Of a stretch of 64,000 nt of DNA, positions 7,907-17,631 are shown piece after piece. The translations under genes and the position numbers were made by a program. Origin of the DNA: CAIWHR01 sp963781285 (GTDB taxonomy: Bacteria; Pseudomonadota; Gammaproteobacteria; Burkholderiales; Casimicrobiaceae); contig CAWAFI010000010.1 of the NCBI GenBank assembly GCA_963781285.1, positions 1-64,000 on the forward strand. The letters are read 5' to 3'. The notes below the pieces were generated by a model. The model was not told where the DNA came from. It saw nothing but the letters and a program-made list of their open reading frames with translations, and searched no databases. Numbering within the stretch: position 1 is the stretch's first letter; every line of letters begins with the position of its first letter.

Positions 7907-9484
7907 TCACGCCGCCTGTTTCATCACGACAACCGTCAAATCGTCCTCGTGTTCGCGCGCACCTGCGAACCGACTCACCGCCTCGAAGACGGCGTCGATC
8001 ATCGCTTCCGGGGTATCGTCGCGGTGGGCGACCACGAGCTCGTTCAGCCGATCGGCGCCAAAGAGCTCGCCCGTGGCGTTGCTGCGCTCGGTGATGCCGT
8101 CGGTGTAGAAGACGACGATGTCGCCGCCGTGCAGCTTCACGTTGGTCTCGGCGAAGCGCGCGTCCTTGTCGATGCCCAGCAGGACGCCATCGGCGTTGAT
8201 CCTCGTGCACTGTGTCTCGCCGGAGCGCAGCAGGATGGCCGGCGGATGACCCGCGTTGGCGTAGCTCAGCTCGCGCTTCGTCGCGTCGAACGTCGCGCAG
8301 CAGGCAGTCATGAACATCTTCGCGCGATCGAGATCGTCGTACAGCAGCGCATTGAGCTTGGCGAGCGTGTCGGCCGCGCTGGATGAGCCGAGCCTTTCGG
8401 TGAGAAACGTCGTCCGCGCCTCCGCCATCAGCAGAGCGGCGCCGACGCCGTGGCCGGCCACGTCGCCGACGAAGCTGTCGAAGCCGTCGCCTGAGCGCGG
8501 GAAGTAGCCGAAGTAGTCGCCGCCGACCGCCGCCGCGGGCACGCAGCGTCCCGCGACGCGGATCCGGCCGACGTCCAGCGGATCCTGGGGCAGCAGCGAC
8601 TGCTGAATCTGCCTGGCGATGTCGAGATGCGCGCGCGTAACCGCAAGCTCGACCTCGGCGGCGCGGGTCTTCTCCTCGGCGATGCGCAGCTCCCGGTCGC
8701 GCGCCTGCAGCGTGGCTGCCATGCTGTTGAAGGCGCGAGCGAGCAGGTCGAGCTCGTTGCGCTCGGCGGCCGACTTTGCGCGTGCGTCGAGATCGCCGGA
8801 CGCGAGCCGGCGCGTCGCGGCGACGAGCTCGTCGACCTGCCGCAGCATCAGCTTGCCCCCGAACCACGCTGCCGCAATCGCGAGGATCGTCACCACCCCG
8901 AGCGCGAGCAGGTTGCGCACGAGGCGCCGATCGATGGCCGCGAAGGCGGCTTCCCTCGAAACGCCGATGGTCGCACCCATGTTGACGCCGGCGATCGTCG
9001 GCGCATGGACCCACAGCCGTCGCACGCCTTGCGCATCGTCGGCCTCGAGCACGCCCCCGTCGAACCCGCTCGCGAACGCCGCGAGCACCTCTTTCTCGCG
9101 CAACGGGTTGCCGACCAGGCCCTCCTCGGGCGGGATGCGCGCCAGCACGGTGCCGCTCGGATCGGTCAGCGCGAGCGTCGCGCCTGGGGGAAGGTCGAGT
9201 TGCGCAGCCGCCGCGGTGAGCCAGCTCAGGCCTTGCGCGGCGACGACCCGCATCGCATCGCGTTTGACGTTGGCGATCGCGGCCTTGCGCTCATCGACCT
9301 GCGCGTACAGCACGAGCGCAAGCCATGGCACGAGGACGAGCATGACGAGTCCGAGGAGTCGGACCCGCAGGCTGACGAAACGTGCGCGCGGCGTGTCGGA
9401 CTCAACGACCGCCGGCAGCCGCGGAGGCGCTTCCCCGTCGCTCACGAGGACCCGCCTCCGGTTGCGGCACCGTGTGCGGCGCAA
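7907..9484 (-). CDS. Membrane-bound HAMP-PP2C (RsbU/SpoIIE-type) serine phosphatase
   Basis: A 525-residue signalling protein. A first transmembrane helix lies at about residues 41-60, followed by a periplasmic sensor region of about 125 residues, a second helix around 190-210 and a HAMP domain (VDELVAATRRLASGDLDARA). A short coiled coil leads to a PP2C/SpoIIE domain from about residue 320 with metal-site motifs GGDYFGYF, GDVAGHGVGAAL and FYTDGITE. Such proteins dephosphorylate anti-sigma-factor antagonists in partner-switching cascades. No STAS or anti-sigma gene lies next to it, so the partner is elsewhere. The ABC transporter gene ends 77 bases upstream on the same strand. Confidence 0.85.
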   Translation of the reverse strand: MRRTRCRNRRRVLVSDGEAPPRLPAVVESDTPRARFVSLRVRLLGLVMLVLVPWLALVLYAQVDERKAAIANVKRDAMRVVAAQGLSWLTAAAAQLDLPPGATLALTDPSGTVLARIPPEEGLVGNPLREKEVLAAFASGFDGGVLEADDAQGVRRLWVHAPTIAGVNMGATIGVSREAAFAAIDRRLVRNLLALGVVTILAIAAAWFGGKLMLRQVDELVAATRRLASGDLDARAKSAAERNELDLLARAFNSMAATLQARDRELRIAEEKTRAAEVELAVTRAHLDIARQIQQSLLPQDPLDVGRIRVAGRCVPAAAVGGDYFGYFPRSGDGFDSFVGDVAGHGVGAALLMAEARTTFLTERLGSSSAADTLAKLNALLYDDLDRAKMFMTACCATFDATKRELSYANAGHPPAILLRSGETQCTRINADGVLLGIDKDARFAETNVKLHGGDIVVFYTDGITERSNATGELFGADRLNELVVAHRDDTPEAMIDAVFEAVSRFAGAREHEDDLTVVVMKQAA

Positions 9485-9561
9485 TGGCCCTGCTCGAGGC
9501 CCCGCTTGATGCTGGCAAATGCTCTATTCATCGCTGACCTTCAATCTTCGTACCTCTGCAG

Positions 9562-11466
9562 CTATCGGTAGCCCGCGGCCTGCAATTCGAACAGTTCCGC
9601 ATAGCGTCCTCCCCGTTCCAGCAATTCGGCGTGGGTGCCCGCGGCTTCGACCTCGCCATCCGTCAGCACGACGATGCGATCGGCCATGCGGACGCTGGAA
9701 AAGCGGTGCGATATCAGTACCGCCGTCTTGCCCTTGCTCAATTCCTTGAAGCGCTTGAACACCTCGAACTCCGAGCGCGCGTCGAGCGCCGCCGTGGGCT
9801 CGTCGAGGATCAGAAGCTGCGCGTCGCGCATGTAGGCACGTGCGATCGCAATCTTCTGCCACTCGCCGCCGGAGAGGTCGATGCCGGTTCGAAAGCGTTT
9901 GCCCAGAATCTGATCGTATCCGTGGGGAAGCTTCCGAATGACCTCGTCTGCCAGGCTGCGCTCGGCGGCGGCGACGATGCGCGCACGGTCGTCGCGCGCC
10001 TCGATGCGGCCGACGGCGATATTGTCGGCGGCGGTGAAGTGATAGCGGACGAAATCCTGGAAGATGACGCCGATGTTGGCGCGAATCGCCAACAGGTCGT
10101 ACTCGCGCAGGTCGTGCCCGTCGAGCAGGATGCGACCCTCGTCCGGATCGTAGAGCCGTGCCAGCAGCTTGACGAGGGTGGTCTTGCCGGCACCGTTTTC
10201 ACCGACGAGCGCCAGGACCTCGCCCGCGTACAGCTCGAATGTCAGTCCCCGCACCGCCCAGCGCTCGGCCCCGGGGTAGCGAAACCCCACGTTCTCGAAC
10301 GCGAAGCCAACTCGAATCGGTACGGGAAAGGGCCGCGGATTCGGCGGCGGAACGATTTCCGGCTGGATCTCGAAGAACGAAAACAGGTCGTCGAGGTAGA
10401 GCGCCTGACCCGCGACCTGCGAGAATCCCATCAGCAGGTTCTCCAGCAGGTTCCGCAAGCGTCGGAAGGAGCCCGCGAGGAACGTGAGATCGCCAATGGA
10501 AAAGTCGCCGTGGAGCGTGCGCCATACGATGTAGGCATACGCAACATAATAGGCAACGGTGCCGATCGCGGAGAGCAGGCTTCCCCAGCCTGCGCGCCGC
10601 AGCGCGATCCGGCGATTGGCCTCGAAGAAGCTCGTGGCCAGCGTTCGGTAGCGCTCGATCAGGAAGGCGTTCAGGCCGAAGATCTTCACTTCCTTGGCCG
10701 TCTCCGCGCTCGCGCCTGTCTGCCGCACGTAATCGAGCTCGCGCCGCTCCGGCGTGCGGGCATAGTTGAGCGAATAGCTCTGCGCGTTGAAATGCGCCTC
10801 GCCGATGAATGCGGGCAGGAGAGCGATGGCAAGGAACGCGATGAGCCACGGAGCGTAGATGAGCAGCCCCGCGGCGAAGCTCACGACGGTGACGACATCC
10901 TGCGCCTGGCTGAAGAGCTGTCCGATCAGGCTCGAACGTCCGGCCGCCTGCCGCCGTGCCCGTTCCAGCCGATCCTGGAGCTCGCTGTCCTCGAAATCCT
11001 CGAGGTCGAGCGTGGCGGCGTGTTCCATGAGCCGAAGACTGGTCTCGTTGCTGAACCGCTCCGACAGTAACGAGTCCAGCAGCGACACGGCGCGACCAAG
11101 GACGTCGGAGAAGACCGCGAGTCCGAATTCCAGGACGAGCAGCCCTGCGATGCGGTCGAGCAATCCGCTCGCGAGCCATTGCCGCAAATCTTCGGCCGCG
11201 TGCGGAGCTTGAACAAGCAGCACGACCTCATCGATGATCAGCTTGCCGACGTAGAGCGTCGCGACCGGCAACAATGCGCGCACGACCCGCAGCAGGGATT
11301 GGCTGAGCGTGAGCGCGGGACTCGTCCGCCAGACCAGCTTCAGGAACGGCGGGAGGTTGCGCAATGCTCCCAGGCGCGCTCGCCACGATTGGCGTTCCGG
11401 CGCAGGCAACGCATCACCGGGCTTGGGCGGGGCCGTGCGGCCGCCCATGGCGTAATTCTTGGGCAT
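9562..11466 (-). CDS. ABC transporter, fused permease and ATPase (exporter type)
   Basis: A 634-residue half-transporter. The N-terminal half holds about six transmembrane helices. The C-terminal nucleotide-binding domain shows Walker A GENGAGKTT, signature LSGGEWQK, Walker B LLILDEPTAALD and the switch histidine in LISHRFS. It presumably works as a homodimer in the inner membrane. The substrate is unknown; many relatives belong to loosely annotated lipid, peptide or multidrug exporters. The start is set at ATG 11466 (MPKNYAMGG). The frame stays open upstream to 11721 but that stretch is Arg-rich, unlike coding sequence, and overlaps the divergent gene's promoter and Shine-Dalgarno region. 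Confidence 0.85.
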   Translation of the reverse strand: MPKNYAMGGRTAPPKPGDALPAPERQSWRARLGALRNLPPFLKLVWRTSPALTLSQSLLRVVRALLPVATLYVGKLIIDEVVLLVQAPHAAEDLRQWLASGLLDRIAGLLVLEFGLAVFSDVLGRAVSLLDSLLSERFSNETSLRLMEHAATLDLEDFEDSELQDRLERARRQAAGRSSLIGQLFSQAQDVVTVVSFAAGLLIYAPWLIAFLAIALLPAFIGEAHFNAQSYSLNYARTPERRELDYVRQTGASAETAKEVKIFGLNAFLIERYRTLATSFFEANRRIALRRAGWGSLLSAIGTVAYYVAYAYIVWRTLHGDFSIGDLTFLAGSFRRLRNLLENLLMGFSQVAGQALYLDDLFSFFEIQPEIVPPPNPRPFPVPIRVGFAFENVGFRYPGAERWAVRGLTFELYAGEVLALVGENGAGKTTLVKLLARLYDPDEGRILLDGHDLREYDLLAIRANIGVIFQDFVRYHFTAADNIAVGRIEARDDRARIVAAAERSLADEVIRKLPHGYDQILGKRFRTGIDLSGGEWQKIAIARAYMRDAQLLILDEPTAALDARSEFEVFKRFKELSKGKTAVLISHRFSSVRMADRIVVLTDGEVEAAGTHAELLERGGRYAELFELQAAGYR

Positions 11467-11719
11467 TCGCCATTGTGCCGAATTGCGGCGAGACGGGTGG
11501 AGCGCACCTGCGCTCGCCGAAGTCGCATGTTCCACCCATCGCGTCGGCCTGTCGGGGCCGCAGCGGTTGTGCTGCCCGGCGTCTATACTTGACATTCCCC
11601 CACGGCGCCGGCCCCGACGCGGCCGGCGGCGCCCGCGTCGGGGTGACGTTTGTTCGCTCGTTCGATCCGGCCGCGCCAGAGCCCAACAGCCGCCGGCACA
11701 GGCGGAGGAGGAGACCATC

Positions 11720-12679
11720 ATGTCCAGGATCGAAGTGAAATCGCTGCTCGTTGCCGCGTTCGCTGTGGCGGCGGTGGGCGTTCCGGCTTTTGCGCAAACC
11801 GATCAGGGGGCGCTCGTCAGCGAGCGTGTGAAGAAGCTCACGCGCGCGGTGCCGTGGAAACTCGCGGAGTCCGTCCCGATAAATTTCAATACGTTCCATC
11901 CGCAGGGCATGGTGAGGATCGGCGACGTCATCTACCTCTCGTCGGTGGACATCCGCACGCCCACCAAGCGCTACCCGCAATTACAGGACGGCTACGACCG
12001 CGACACGGGCGAGGGCGTCGGGCACCTGTTCAAGCTGGACATGAAGGGCAACCTGCTCGCCGACCTCACGCTGGGCGAAGGCTCCGTCTATCACCCGGGC
12101 GGCATCGACTACGACGGCAAGTGGATCTGGGTGCCAACGGCCGAGTACCGTCCCAACAGCCGGGCGATCATCTACAAGGTCGATCCCGCGACGATGAAGG
12201 CGACCGAGGTCTTTCGCTACGGCGACCATGTGGGCGGCATCGTCCACAACACGCAGGACAACACGCTCCGCGGGGTAAGCTGGGGCTCGCGCCGCCTCTA
12301 CAAGTGGACGCTGGATAACGACGGCAAGGTCACCAACGCCGGCATCAAGCCGGTAGACCTGCGCGTCACCAACCCCGCGCTCTACATCGACTACCAGGAC
12401 TGCAAGTATCTCGGGCGGCAGGAAATGCTGTGCTCGGGGCTCAACAACTACCAGATGCGACCGAACGCCCCGCGCTTTCCGCTGGGCGGACTGGAAATCG
12501 TCGACCTCGCGACCAACCGCGTCGTCTACCAGGTGCCGGTCGAGTTGTGGACCGACAGTGGCTTCCCGATGACGCAGAACCCGGTCTGGATCGAGCCCAC
12601 GGCCGCGGGTCTGCGTGCCTATTTCATCCCGGAGGACGAGAAGTCGACGATTTACATCTACGACGCCGAGGTCAAATGA
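11720..12679 (+). CDS. Secreted beta-propeller-like protein (DUF6454-like)
   Basis: A 319-residue protein with a clear signal peptide (MSRIEVKSLLVAAFAVAAVG, cleavage after AFA). The mature part has repeated short beta segments such as GHLFKLDMKGNLLADLTLGE, IYKVDPATMKATEVFRYG and LYKWTLDNDGKV, the pattern of a propeller. I believe it belongs to DUF6454, but this rests on general resemblance only. ATG 11720 follows a very strong GGAGGAGGAG ribosome binding site. It is transcribed divergently from the ABC transporter, with about 250 bases between. Function unknown; a periplasmic binding or lactonase-like role is possible. Confidence 0.6.
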   Translation: MSRIEVKSLLVAAFAVAAVGVPAFAQTDQGALVSERVKKLTRAVPWKLAESVPINFNTFHPQGMVRIGDVIYLSSVDIRTPTKRYPQLQDGYDRDTGEGVGHLFKLDMKGNLLADLTLGEGSVYHPGGIDYDGKWIWVPTAEYRPNSRAIIYKVDPATMKATEVFRYGDHVGGIVHNTQDNTLRGVSWGSRRLYKWTLDNDGKVTNAGIKPVDLRVTNPALYIDYQDCKYLGRQEMLCSGLNNYQMRPNAPRFPLGGLEIVDLATNRVVYQVPVELWTDSGFPMTQNPVWIEPTAAGLRAYFIPEDEKSTIYIYDAEVK

Positions 12680-12745
12680 CGGCTAGGGTTCGACTTCTTG
12701 TCCTTGGCATGATCCGCAGCACAAGCGCTTGAACAGGAGGTTCCG

Positions 12746-13072
12746 ATGGCGCTGAGCGACGAACTGGCCAAACTGCAGGACTTGCATCAACGCGGAGCAC
12801 TGACCGACGACGAGTTCTTGCGCGCCAAGGCCCGCCTGTTGGATGGCGCTGCGAGCTCGACCGAGGCGCCATCCGGGGCTGCCGCCGCGGCAATCAATGC
12901 CCTGCGGCGCAGCGCCAGCGACCGATGGATCGCAGGTGTGTGCGGCGGCATCGCGGAAGCCACCGGCGTGGATTCCTGGGCGTGGCGCCTGCTGTTTGTC
13001 CTGCTGCTGCTGTGCTGGGGCACGGGCCTCGTGGTCTACGTGCTGATGTGGATCTTCGTGCCCAAGGAGTGA
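12746..13072 (+). CDS. SHOCT-PspC domain membrane protein
   Basis: A 108-residue protein. Residues 4-32 form a SHOCT motif (LQDLHQRGALTDDEFLRAKA), a short helical oligomerisation domain. From about residue 58 a PspC domain follows (RWIAGVCGGIAEATGVDSW) with one or two hydrophobic helices ending in MWIFVPKE. PspC proteins sit in the inner membrane and take part in the phage-shock envelope-stress response. No pspA or pspB lies nearby. ATG 12746 has an AGGAGG ribosome binding site. Confidence 0.85.
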   Translation: MALSDELAKLQDLHQRGALTDDEFLRAKARLLDGAASSTEAPSGAAAAAINALRRSASDRWIAGVCGGIAEATGVDSWAWRLLFVLLLLCWGTGLVVYVLMWIFVPKE

Positions 13073-13188
13073 GCCGGATTCAATCGGATCGGTCAACCGC
13101 GACGGGCGTGCGCAGGCGGCACGGTCCATGGTACCCGGCGATGGCGCTGATCCGCCCCCTTCCCATTCGGAGCCTGCGGCGGAGCACC

Positions 13189-13936
13189 CTACCGCATCGT
13201 CATCCCGCCATCCGCTGCGAGCACCTGTCCGGTGACGTAAGCCGATGCGTCGGAGGCGAAGAACACGAACACCGGCGCGATCTCGTCGGGCTCGGCCCAG
13301 CGACCCAGCGGAATGCGGTCGAGATATTTCTCCTTGAACCGCTCGTCGGTGCGGATTGTCTCCGTCATCGGCGTCGCAGCGCCCGGCGCGATTGCATTGG
13401 CGGTGATCCCGTATTTCGCCAGCTCCCTCGCTGCCGACATCGTGAGGCCAAGGATGCCAGCCTTCGCCGCGCTGTAATTGATCTGGCCAATCGTGCCGAG
13501 CACGCCGGCAGCCGAGGTGACGTTGATGATCCTGCCGTAATGCCGCTCGATCATGCCCGGGGCCACCGCCTGCAGGCAGTTGAAGCTGCCCGTCAAGTGT
13601 ACGGCGAGCACTTCGTCCCACTGCGCCGCGGTCATCTTGTGCAGCATGGCCGGGCGAATGATGCCGGCGTTGTTGACGAGGATGTCGACGCGCCCGAAAC
13701 GCGCACGCACTGCAGTGACCATTGCAACGACCGAATCGCGCTTCGCGACGTCGCATCCGATGCCGATCGCTTCCGCACCACGTCCCGCCCAATTCCGCGG
13801 CGACGGCCTCGGCGCGCTCCCCTGCGAGGTCAACGACACCTACGCGCGCACCTTCGCGTGCGAACGCCCGCGCGACCGCCGCACCGATGCCCTGCGCCGC
13901 GCCGGTGACGATCGCGACCTTGCCGTCAAGCTGCAT
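13189..13936 (-). pseudogene. SDR-family oxidoreductase (FabG-like) with single-base frameshift
   Basis: Two overlapping frames together give one complete short-chain dehydrogenase: MQLDGKVAIVTGAAQGIG with the TGxxxGIG cofactor motif, NNAG, the catalytic Ser in NVTSAAG, and YSAAK. The frame breaks near 13784-13790. Removing one base from the C run there restores ELGGRGAEAIGIGCD. The whole span is 748 bases, one more than a multiple of three; the repaired product is 248 residues. A single indel in a GC run suggests a sequencing error rather than decay. It is last in the kor operon and its start overlaps the Rid gene by 11 bases, so it may serve in acyl-CoA or ring-fission metabolism; the substrate is not determined. 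Confidence 0.8.
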
Positions 13937-14327
13937 GAGGGACTACCGCCGTCGCCTCGAGCTCGATCTTGCCCGGAGAGTCGAGCAGGTCGGACACGAA
14001 GATCATGCTCATCGCCGGATAGTTCGTACCCATCAACCGGCGCCAGATCGCGCCCAGTTCGCGCCGTGCGGCGAGATACGCCGGCTTGTCGCAGCAATAG
14101 GCGGTGATGCGACAGATGTGGCGCGCTTCGCCGCCCGCTTCGGCCAGCACCGCGAGCACGTTGGCGAGCGCCTGCTCGAACTGCGGCACGATGTCTTCGG
14201 AATGAAATTTCTGTTGCGCATCCCATCCGACCTGCCCGGCGATGAAGACGATGCGGCCGGCGTCGACGGCAACGCCGTTCGCGTAGCCGATCGGGGAAGC
14301 CCAGCCTCGAGGCAGCAGAATCTGCAT
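13926..14327 (-). CDS. Rid family (YjgF/YER057c/UK114) protein
   Basis: A 133-residue protein of the Rid fold (ANGVAVDAGRIVFIAGQVGWD, then the C-terminal PAMSMIFVSDLLDSPGKIE). In archetypal RidA imine deaminases the segment before the last strand carries a catalytic Arg (PARSCVEV-like). Here Met stands in that position, so this is one of the subgroups without proven enamine/imine deaminase activity. It lies 10 bases after the ferritin-like gene and overlaps the SDR gene by 11 bases, within the korA-korB operon. The context suggests a metabolite-repair or unknown role in aromatic-compound metabolism. Confidence 0.8.
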   Translation of the reverse strand: MQILLPRGWASPIGYANGVAVDAGRIVFIAGQVGWDAQQKFHSEDIVPQFEQALANVLAVLAEAGGEARHICRITAYCCDKPAYLAARRELGAIWRRLMGTNYPAMSMIFVSDLLDSPGKIELEATAVVPHAA

Positions 14328-14337
14328 CCTGCGGCGC

Positions 14338-14955
14338 TCAATCGGTGTAACTCGGTGGATCGGGATCGACGGCCCAGTCGCGGTCGGGCTGCGGCACCTT
14401 CTTCATCCAGGCGCGGACGAGCGCGACATGCTCGCGCTCCTCGGCCTGCAATTCGCGCGCGGCCTTGCGTACCGAGGCGACGGTGGCGGCGCGCGCGAGC
14501 GCGGCGAAGAAGCGTTCCGCGCGCTGTTCGGCAGCGAGCGCGAGCTGCAACGCGTGGTACGGCTGCATCAGGTAGTGCACGGCGTCGCCGGGGGTAGTCT
14601 CCGGCCCCTCGACGCCTGGCCAGTCACCGCTGCGGGGCGTGAGCGGCGGTGCGTCCGTCCAGCCCATCTCGGCCATGATCTGGTCGGCATGCTTGAGTTC
14701 GTAACCGGCCATCGTACGAAACATCTTCGCGACGTCGGAGTTGTTGTGCGTTTCCATCGCGTCGGCGAATTCCGCGTACCGTTGCGCTGCTTCCATCTCC
14801 ATTGCCCAGGCTTGCGCCATGAACTCGGTCAGCGAGCGCGGCGCTGTCAATGCCGGCGCGGTTTCGCGCCGGCCCGCGGCCCCCGCCCTTTTTACTGCCG
14901 GCGTGCGCGCCTTGGTCTTCGCGGCCTTGGTCGTTCGGGTCGTCGTGCGATTCAT
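14338..14955 (-). CDS. Ferritin-like (rubrerythrin-type) diiron protein
   Basis: A 205-residue protein. The first 40 residues are basic, Ala/Thr-rich and probably disordered. The rest is a four-helix ferritin-like domain with a full diiron ligand set: Glu in MEMEAAQRYAEF, ExxH in YELKHADQI, Glu in LALAAEQRAERFF, and ExxH in EEREHVAL. No C-terminal rubredoxin domain is present. The start codon overlaps the korB stop in ATGA, so translation is coupled. Co-expression with an oxygen-sensitive ferredoxin oxidoreductase suggests a peroxide or oxygen scavenging or iron-handling role, which is inference. Confidence 0.8.
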   Translation of the reverse strand: MNRTTTRTTKAAKTKARTPAVKRAGAAGRRETAPALTAPRSLTEFMAQAWAMEMEAAQRYAEFADAMETHNNSDVAKMFRTMAGYELKHADQIMAEMGWTDAPPLTPRSGDWPGVEGPETTPGDAVHYLMQPYHALQLALAAEQRAERFFAALARAATVASVRKAARELQAEEREHVALVRAWMKKVPQPDRDWAVDPDPPSYTD

Positions 14956-15788
14956 AGCAGGAACTCCGCTTCGAGGTCTGCCGGCGTGATTTTCGCCTTG
15001 CCGGCGAGCGTCGGATAGGGTCGGCGATCGCCGGCGTAGAGCACGCCGATGTTGAAGCCGTCGTCCGTCATGATGCGGCGGGCGGCGCGCGCCGGATCGT
15101 CGGTCGCCGCGACGGGCGCCGAATGCGCGAGTTGCTTCCACTCGCGCTGCTCCGGCCGGAACGTGACGCACGGGCTCAGGATTTCGACGAAGGAGAATCC
15201 CGGATGGCAGATCGCCCGCGCGATGATGTCGGCGGTGCCGTTCGGATCGCCGGCAAACGCGCGCGCGACGAAATTGGCGCCCGATGCGAGGGCGATGACC
15301 AGCGGATGGAAGGAGCGCACGCCGGTCCCGCCGGGAGATAGCTTCGAATCCCAATCCGGCTCGGTGGTAGGGGAGGGCTGGCCCTTCGTCATCCCGTACA
15401 CGTGGTTGTCCATCACGATGTAGGTGAGATCGACATTGCGCCGGCACGCGTGCAGGAAGTGGTTGCCGCCGATCGAGTAGCCGTCGCCGTCGCCGCCGGT
15501 GACGACCACCGTGAGGTCGGGCCGTGCGACTTTGAGTCCGGTCGCCGCGGCGAGCGCACGGCCATGCACGCCATGAAAGCCGTAGCACGTCGTGTACGCC
15601 GGAATCCGCGACGAGCAGCCGATGCCGGAGACGACCGCGACCTGCTCGGGCGGCACCGCCACTTTGGCGAGCGCCTTGGTGATCGACGAGAGCACCGAAT
15701 AGTCGCCACAGCCGGGGCACCAGATCGGCTTGTAGGTCGACTTGTAGCTTGCCGCTGTCAACGGCGGAGGCGGCGCGAGGTCGTTCAT
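14952..15788 (-). CDS. korB: 2-Oxoglutarate:ferredoxin oxidoreductase, beta subunit
   Basis: A 278-residue thiamine-diphosphate subunit. WCPGCGDYS near residue 25, GIGCSSR near 57 and a later Cys in ILSPCVTF supply the four ligands of a [4Fe-4S] cluster. The ThDP/Mg motif is GGDGDGYSIGGNH with MDN behind it. With KorA it oxidises 2-oxoglutarate to succinyl-CoA and reduces ferredoxin; in Thauera-type benzoate degraders this ferredoxin feeds benzoyl-CoA reductase. The divergent bcr operon with its ferredoxin supports that assignment over pyruvate or indolepyruvate. It overlaps korA (ATGA at 15785-15788) and the ferritin gene. Confidence 0.85.
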   Translation of the reverse strand: MNDLAPPPPLTAASYKSTYKPIWCPGCGDYSVLSSITKALAKVAVPPEQVAVVSGIGCSSRIPAYTTCYGFHGVHGRALAAATGLKVARPDLTVVVTGGDGDGYSIGGNHFLHACRRNVDLTYIVMDNHVYGMTKGQPSPTTEPDWDSKLSPGGTGVRSFHPLVIALASGANFVARAFAGDPNGTADIIARAICHPGFSFVEILSPCVTFRPEQREWKQLAHSAPVAATDDPARAARRIMTDDGFNIGVLYAGDRRPYPTLAGKAKITPADLEAEFLL

Positions 15789-17573
15789 GCTGCTCTCCAG
15801 GCCAGAATCGCGTCCGCAAGTTCGCCGGGACGCAGCGGCAGCGGACCGGGGCGGTGGAAGCTTGCCGGCCGGCCCGGAAGGTCGTACACCGAGCGCAGGT
15901 ACCGATGGAGCTGCGCGCCGTGGTTCTGCTCGACGACCAGCACGCGCGTGACGCCTTCGAGCGCCGCAGCGAGCCGCTGCGGCTGTGCAGGGGCGAGCAG
16001 GCGCAGTGCAATCAGCCGCACGGCGACCCCCGCGGCGCGGGCCCGCGCCAGGGCTTCGCGCACTGCGGCAGTCACCGATCCGAACGTGATCACTGCGGCG
16101 TCGCCATCGCCTTCGATATCGGCCCACCAGCGCCCGTAGTCGTGCTGCAGCAGCTTGCGTTCGCGCTTGTCGAGCTGCGTGCGGTGGTCGCGCGCGCCGC
16201 TGCTGGGGATGCCGGCTTCCGTGTGCTCGAGTCCGTCGGCTGTGTAGACGACCCCGGGTGTGCCCGGAATGGCCATCGGCGAGATGCCCGACTCTGTGTC
16301 GCGATACCGCTTGTAGTCGGGCGTGTTCGCGCGCCGCGGTCAGGCGCTTGCCGCCAAACGCGACGTCGGCCGGACGGTCGATGATCGCGCGCGATTGGCC
16401 CATGAATTGATCCGACAACACGATCGCGGGTGCCTGCATCGTTTCGGCCAACTCGACTGCCCATTGTGTCGTCGCGAGGCAATCGGCGATGCTCGTCGGC
16501 GCGAGCACGAGCCGCGGTGCGTCGCCGTGCAAGCCGGACACCGCGAACGACAGGTCGCTCTGCTCGCTCTTCGCCGGGATGCCGGTCGACGGGCCGCCCC
16601 GCATCACGTCGACGACGACGATCGGGACTTCCGCGCTGACCGCGAGACCGATGCCCTCGGTCATCAGCGCGAGTCCCGGACCGGCGGTGGCGGTGAGCGA
16701 CGGCACGCCGCCATACGACGCGCCGATGATCATGTTGACCGACGCGAGCTCGTCCTCGGCCTGCAGCAGCGTGCCGCCGACCTTGGCGAGTGCCGGCGCC
16801 ATCCATTCGAGCAATTCCGTTGCGGGCGTGATCGGATACGCGGCGACGAAGCGCACGCCGCCGCGGATCGCGCCGAAGCCGGCGGCTTCGTTGCCGCTGA
16901 TGAGCCAGCGCTGCTTTGCCGCCGCGTCGTCGCCCGCTGGCAGCGTCGGCACGCCATCGATATCCGTGGCGGCGGCCAGCCCCGCCTGCAGCGCCGCGAG
17001 GTTCGCCGCGAGCGCATCGGCGCCGCGTTTCCATGAGCCGCGCACCGCCGCCTCGAGCGCCGCGGCCGGAATGCCGGCCAGCGCGCCGGCGAGCCCCAGC
17101 GCCACCATGTTCGTCCAGCTCCCGGGTATGCCTTTTGCCGTCTTCTTCAACGGGCGTGGCACGTAGCGCGCGCCGCTTGCCTTGAACACCTCGGGCACTT
17201 CGCCCTCGTCGGGATCGCCGATCATCACGCTCGACCCCGAGAGCGGGATCTCGTCGGCGAAGCGATTGACGTTGTGCCAATCGATCGCGAGCAGCAGGTC
17301 GAACGCGTCGTCGAGCGTGGCCATCGGCGCGCGCGAAAGGCGGATCAGCGCCGCGGCCTCGCCGCCGCGTATCTGCGGCCCGCTGGTGCGTACCATCAGG
17401 CCGTACAAGCCGGCCTTCGCCGCCGCATCGAGCAGCAGCGTCCCCGCCGTCATCACGCCGCTGCCGCCGCTGCCCGCCAACGCGATCGACAGACTCGCAG
17501 GCGCGGCGCCTGCCGCGGACGGCCGTGCCCGATCGGGGCCGGCCCGTGTGGTCCTGCTTGCCGTGGCTTGCAC
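15785..17573 (-). CDS. korA: 2-Oxoglutarate:ferredoxin oxidoreductase, fused gamma-alpha subunit (apparent 1-bp frameshift)
   Basis: The N-terminal gamma domain (IALAGSGGSGVMTAGTLLL, RTSGPQIRGGEAA) is fused to an alpha/pyrimidine-binding domain (SGNEAAGFGAIRGG, AAYPITPATELLEW). The frame breaks near 16328-16336; removing one base joins KRLTAARN to TPDYKRYRDTESGIS and on to the normal C-terminus. The span is 1789 bases (3n+1); the repaired protein has 595 residues, a normal size for this family. The start is GTG 17573, set by a perfect GGAGGAG seven bases upstream; an in-frame ATG at 17645 lies inside the FNR-type box. The shift sits in a GCGCGCG run and is probably a sequencing error, since every partner gene is intact. 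Confidence 0.8.
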
Positions 17574-17631
17574 TTCGTTTCTCCTCCACGCTGCGATTCG
17601 CGCAGTAAACCGGCTCTGCGCGATAGGGCAG

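Noticed and set aside
9485..11721. An 85-residue N-terminal extension of the ABC transporter reaching 11721
   Set aside because: The extension is Arg-rich and overlaps the ribosome binding site and start codon of the divergent gene at 11720; ATG 11466 is more likely.
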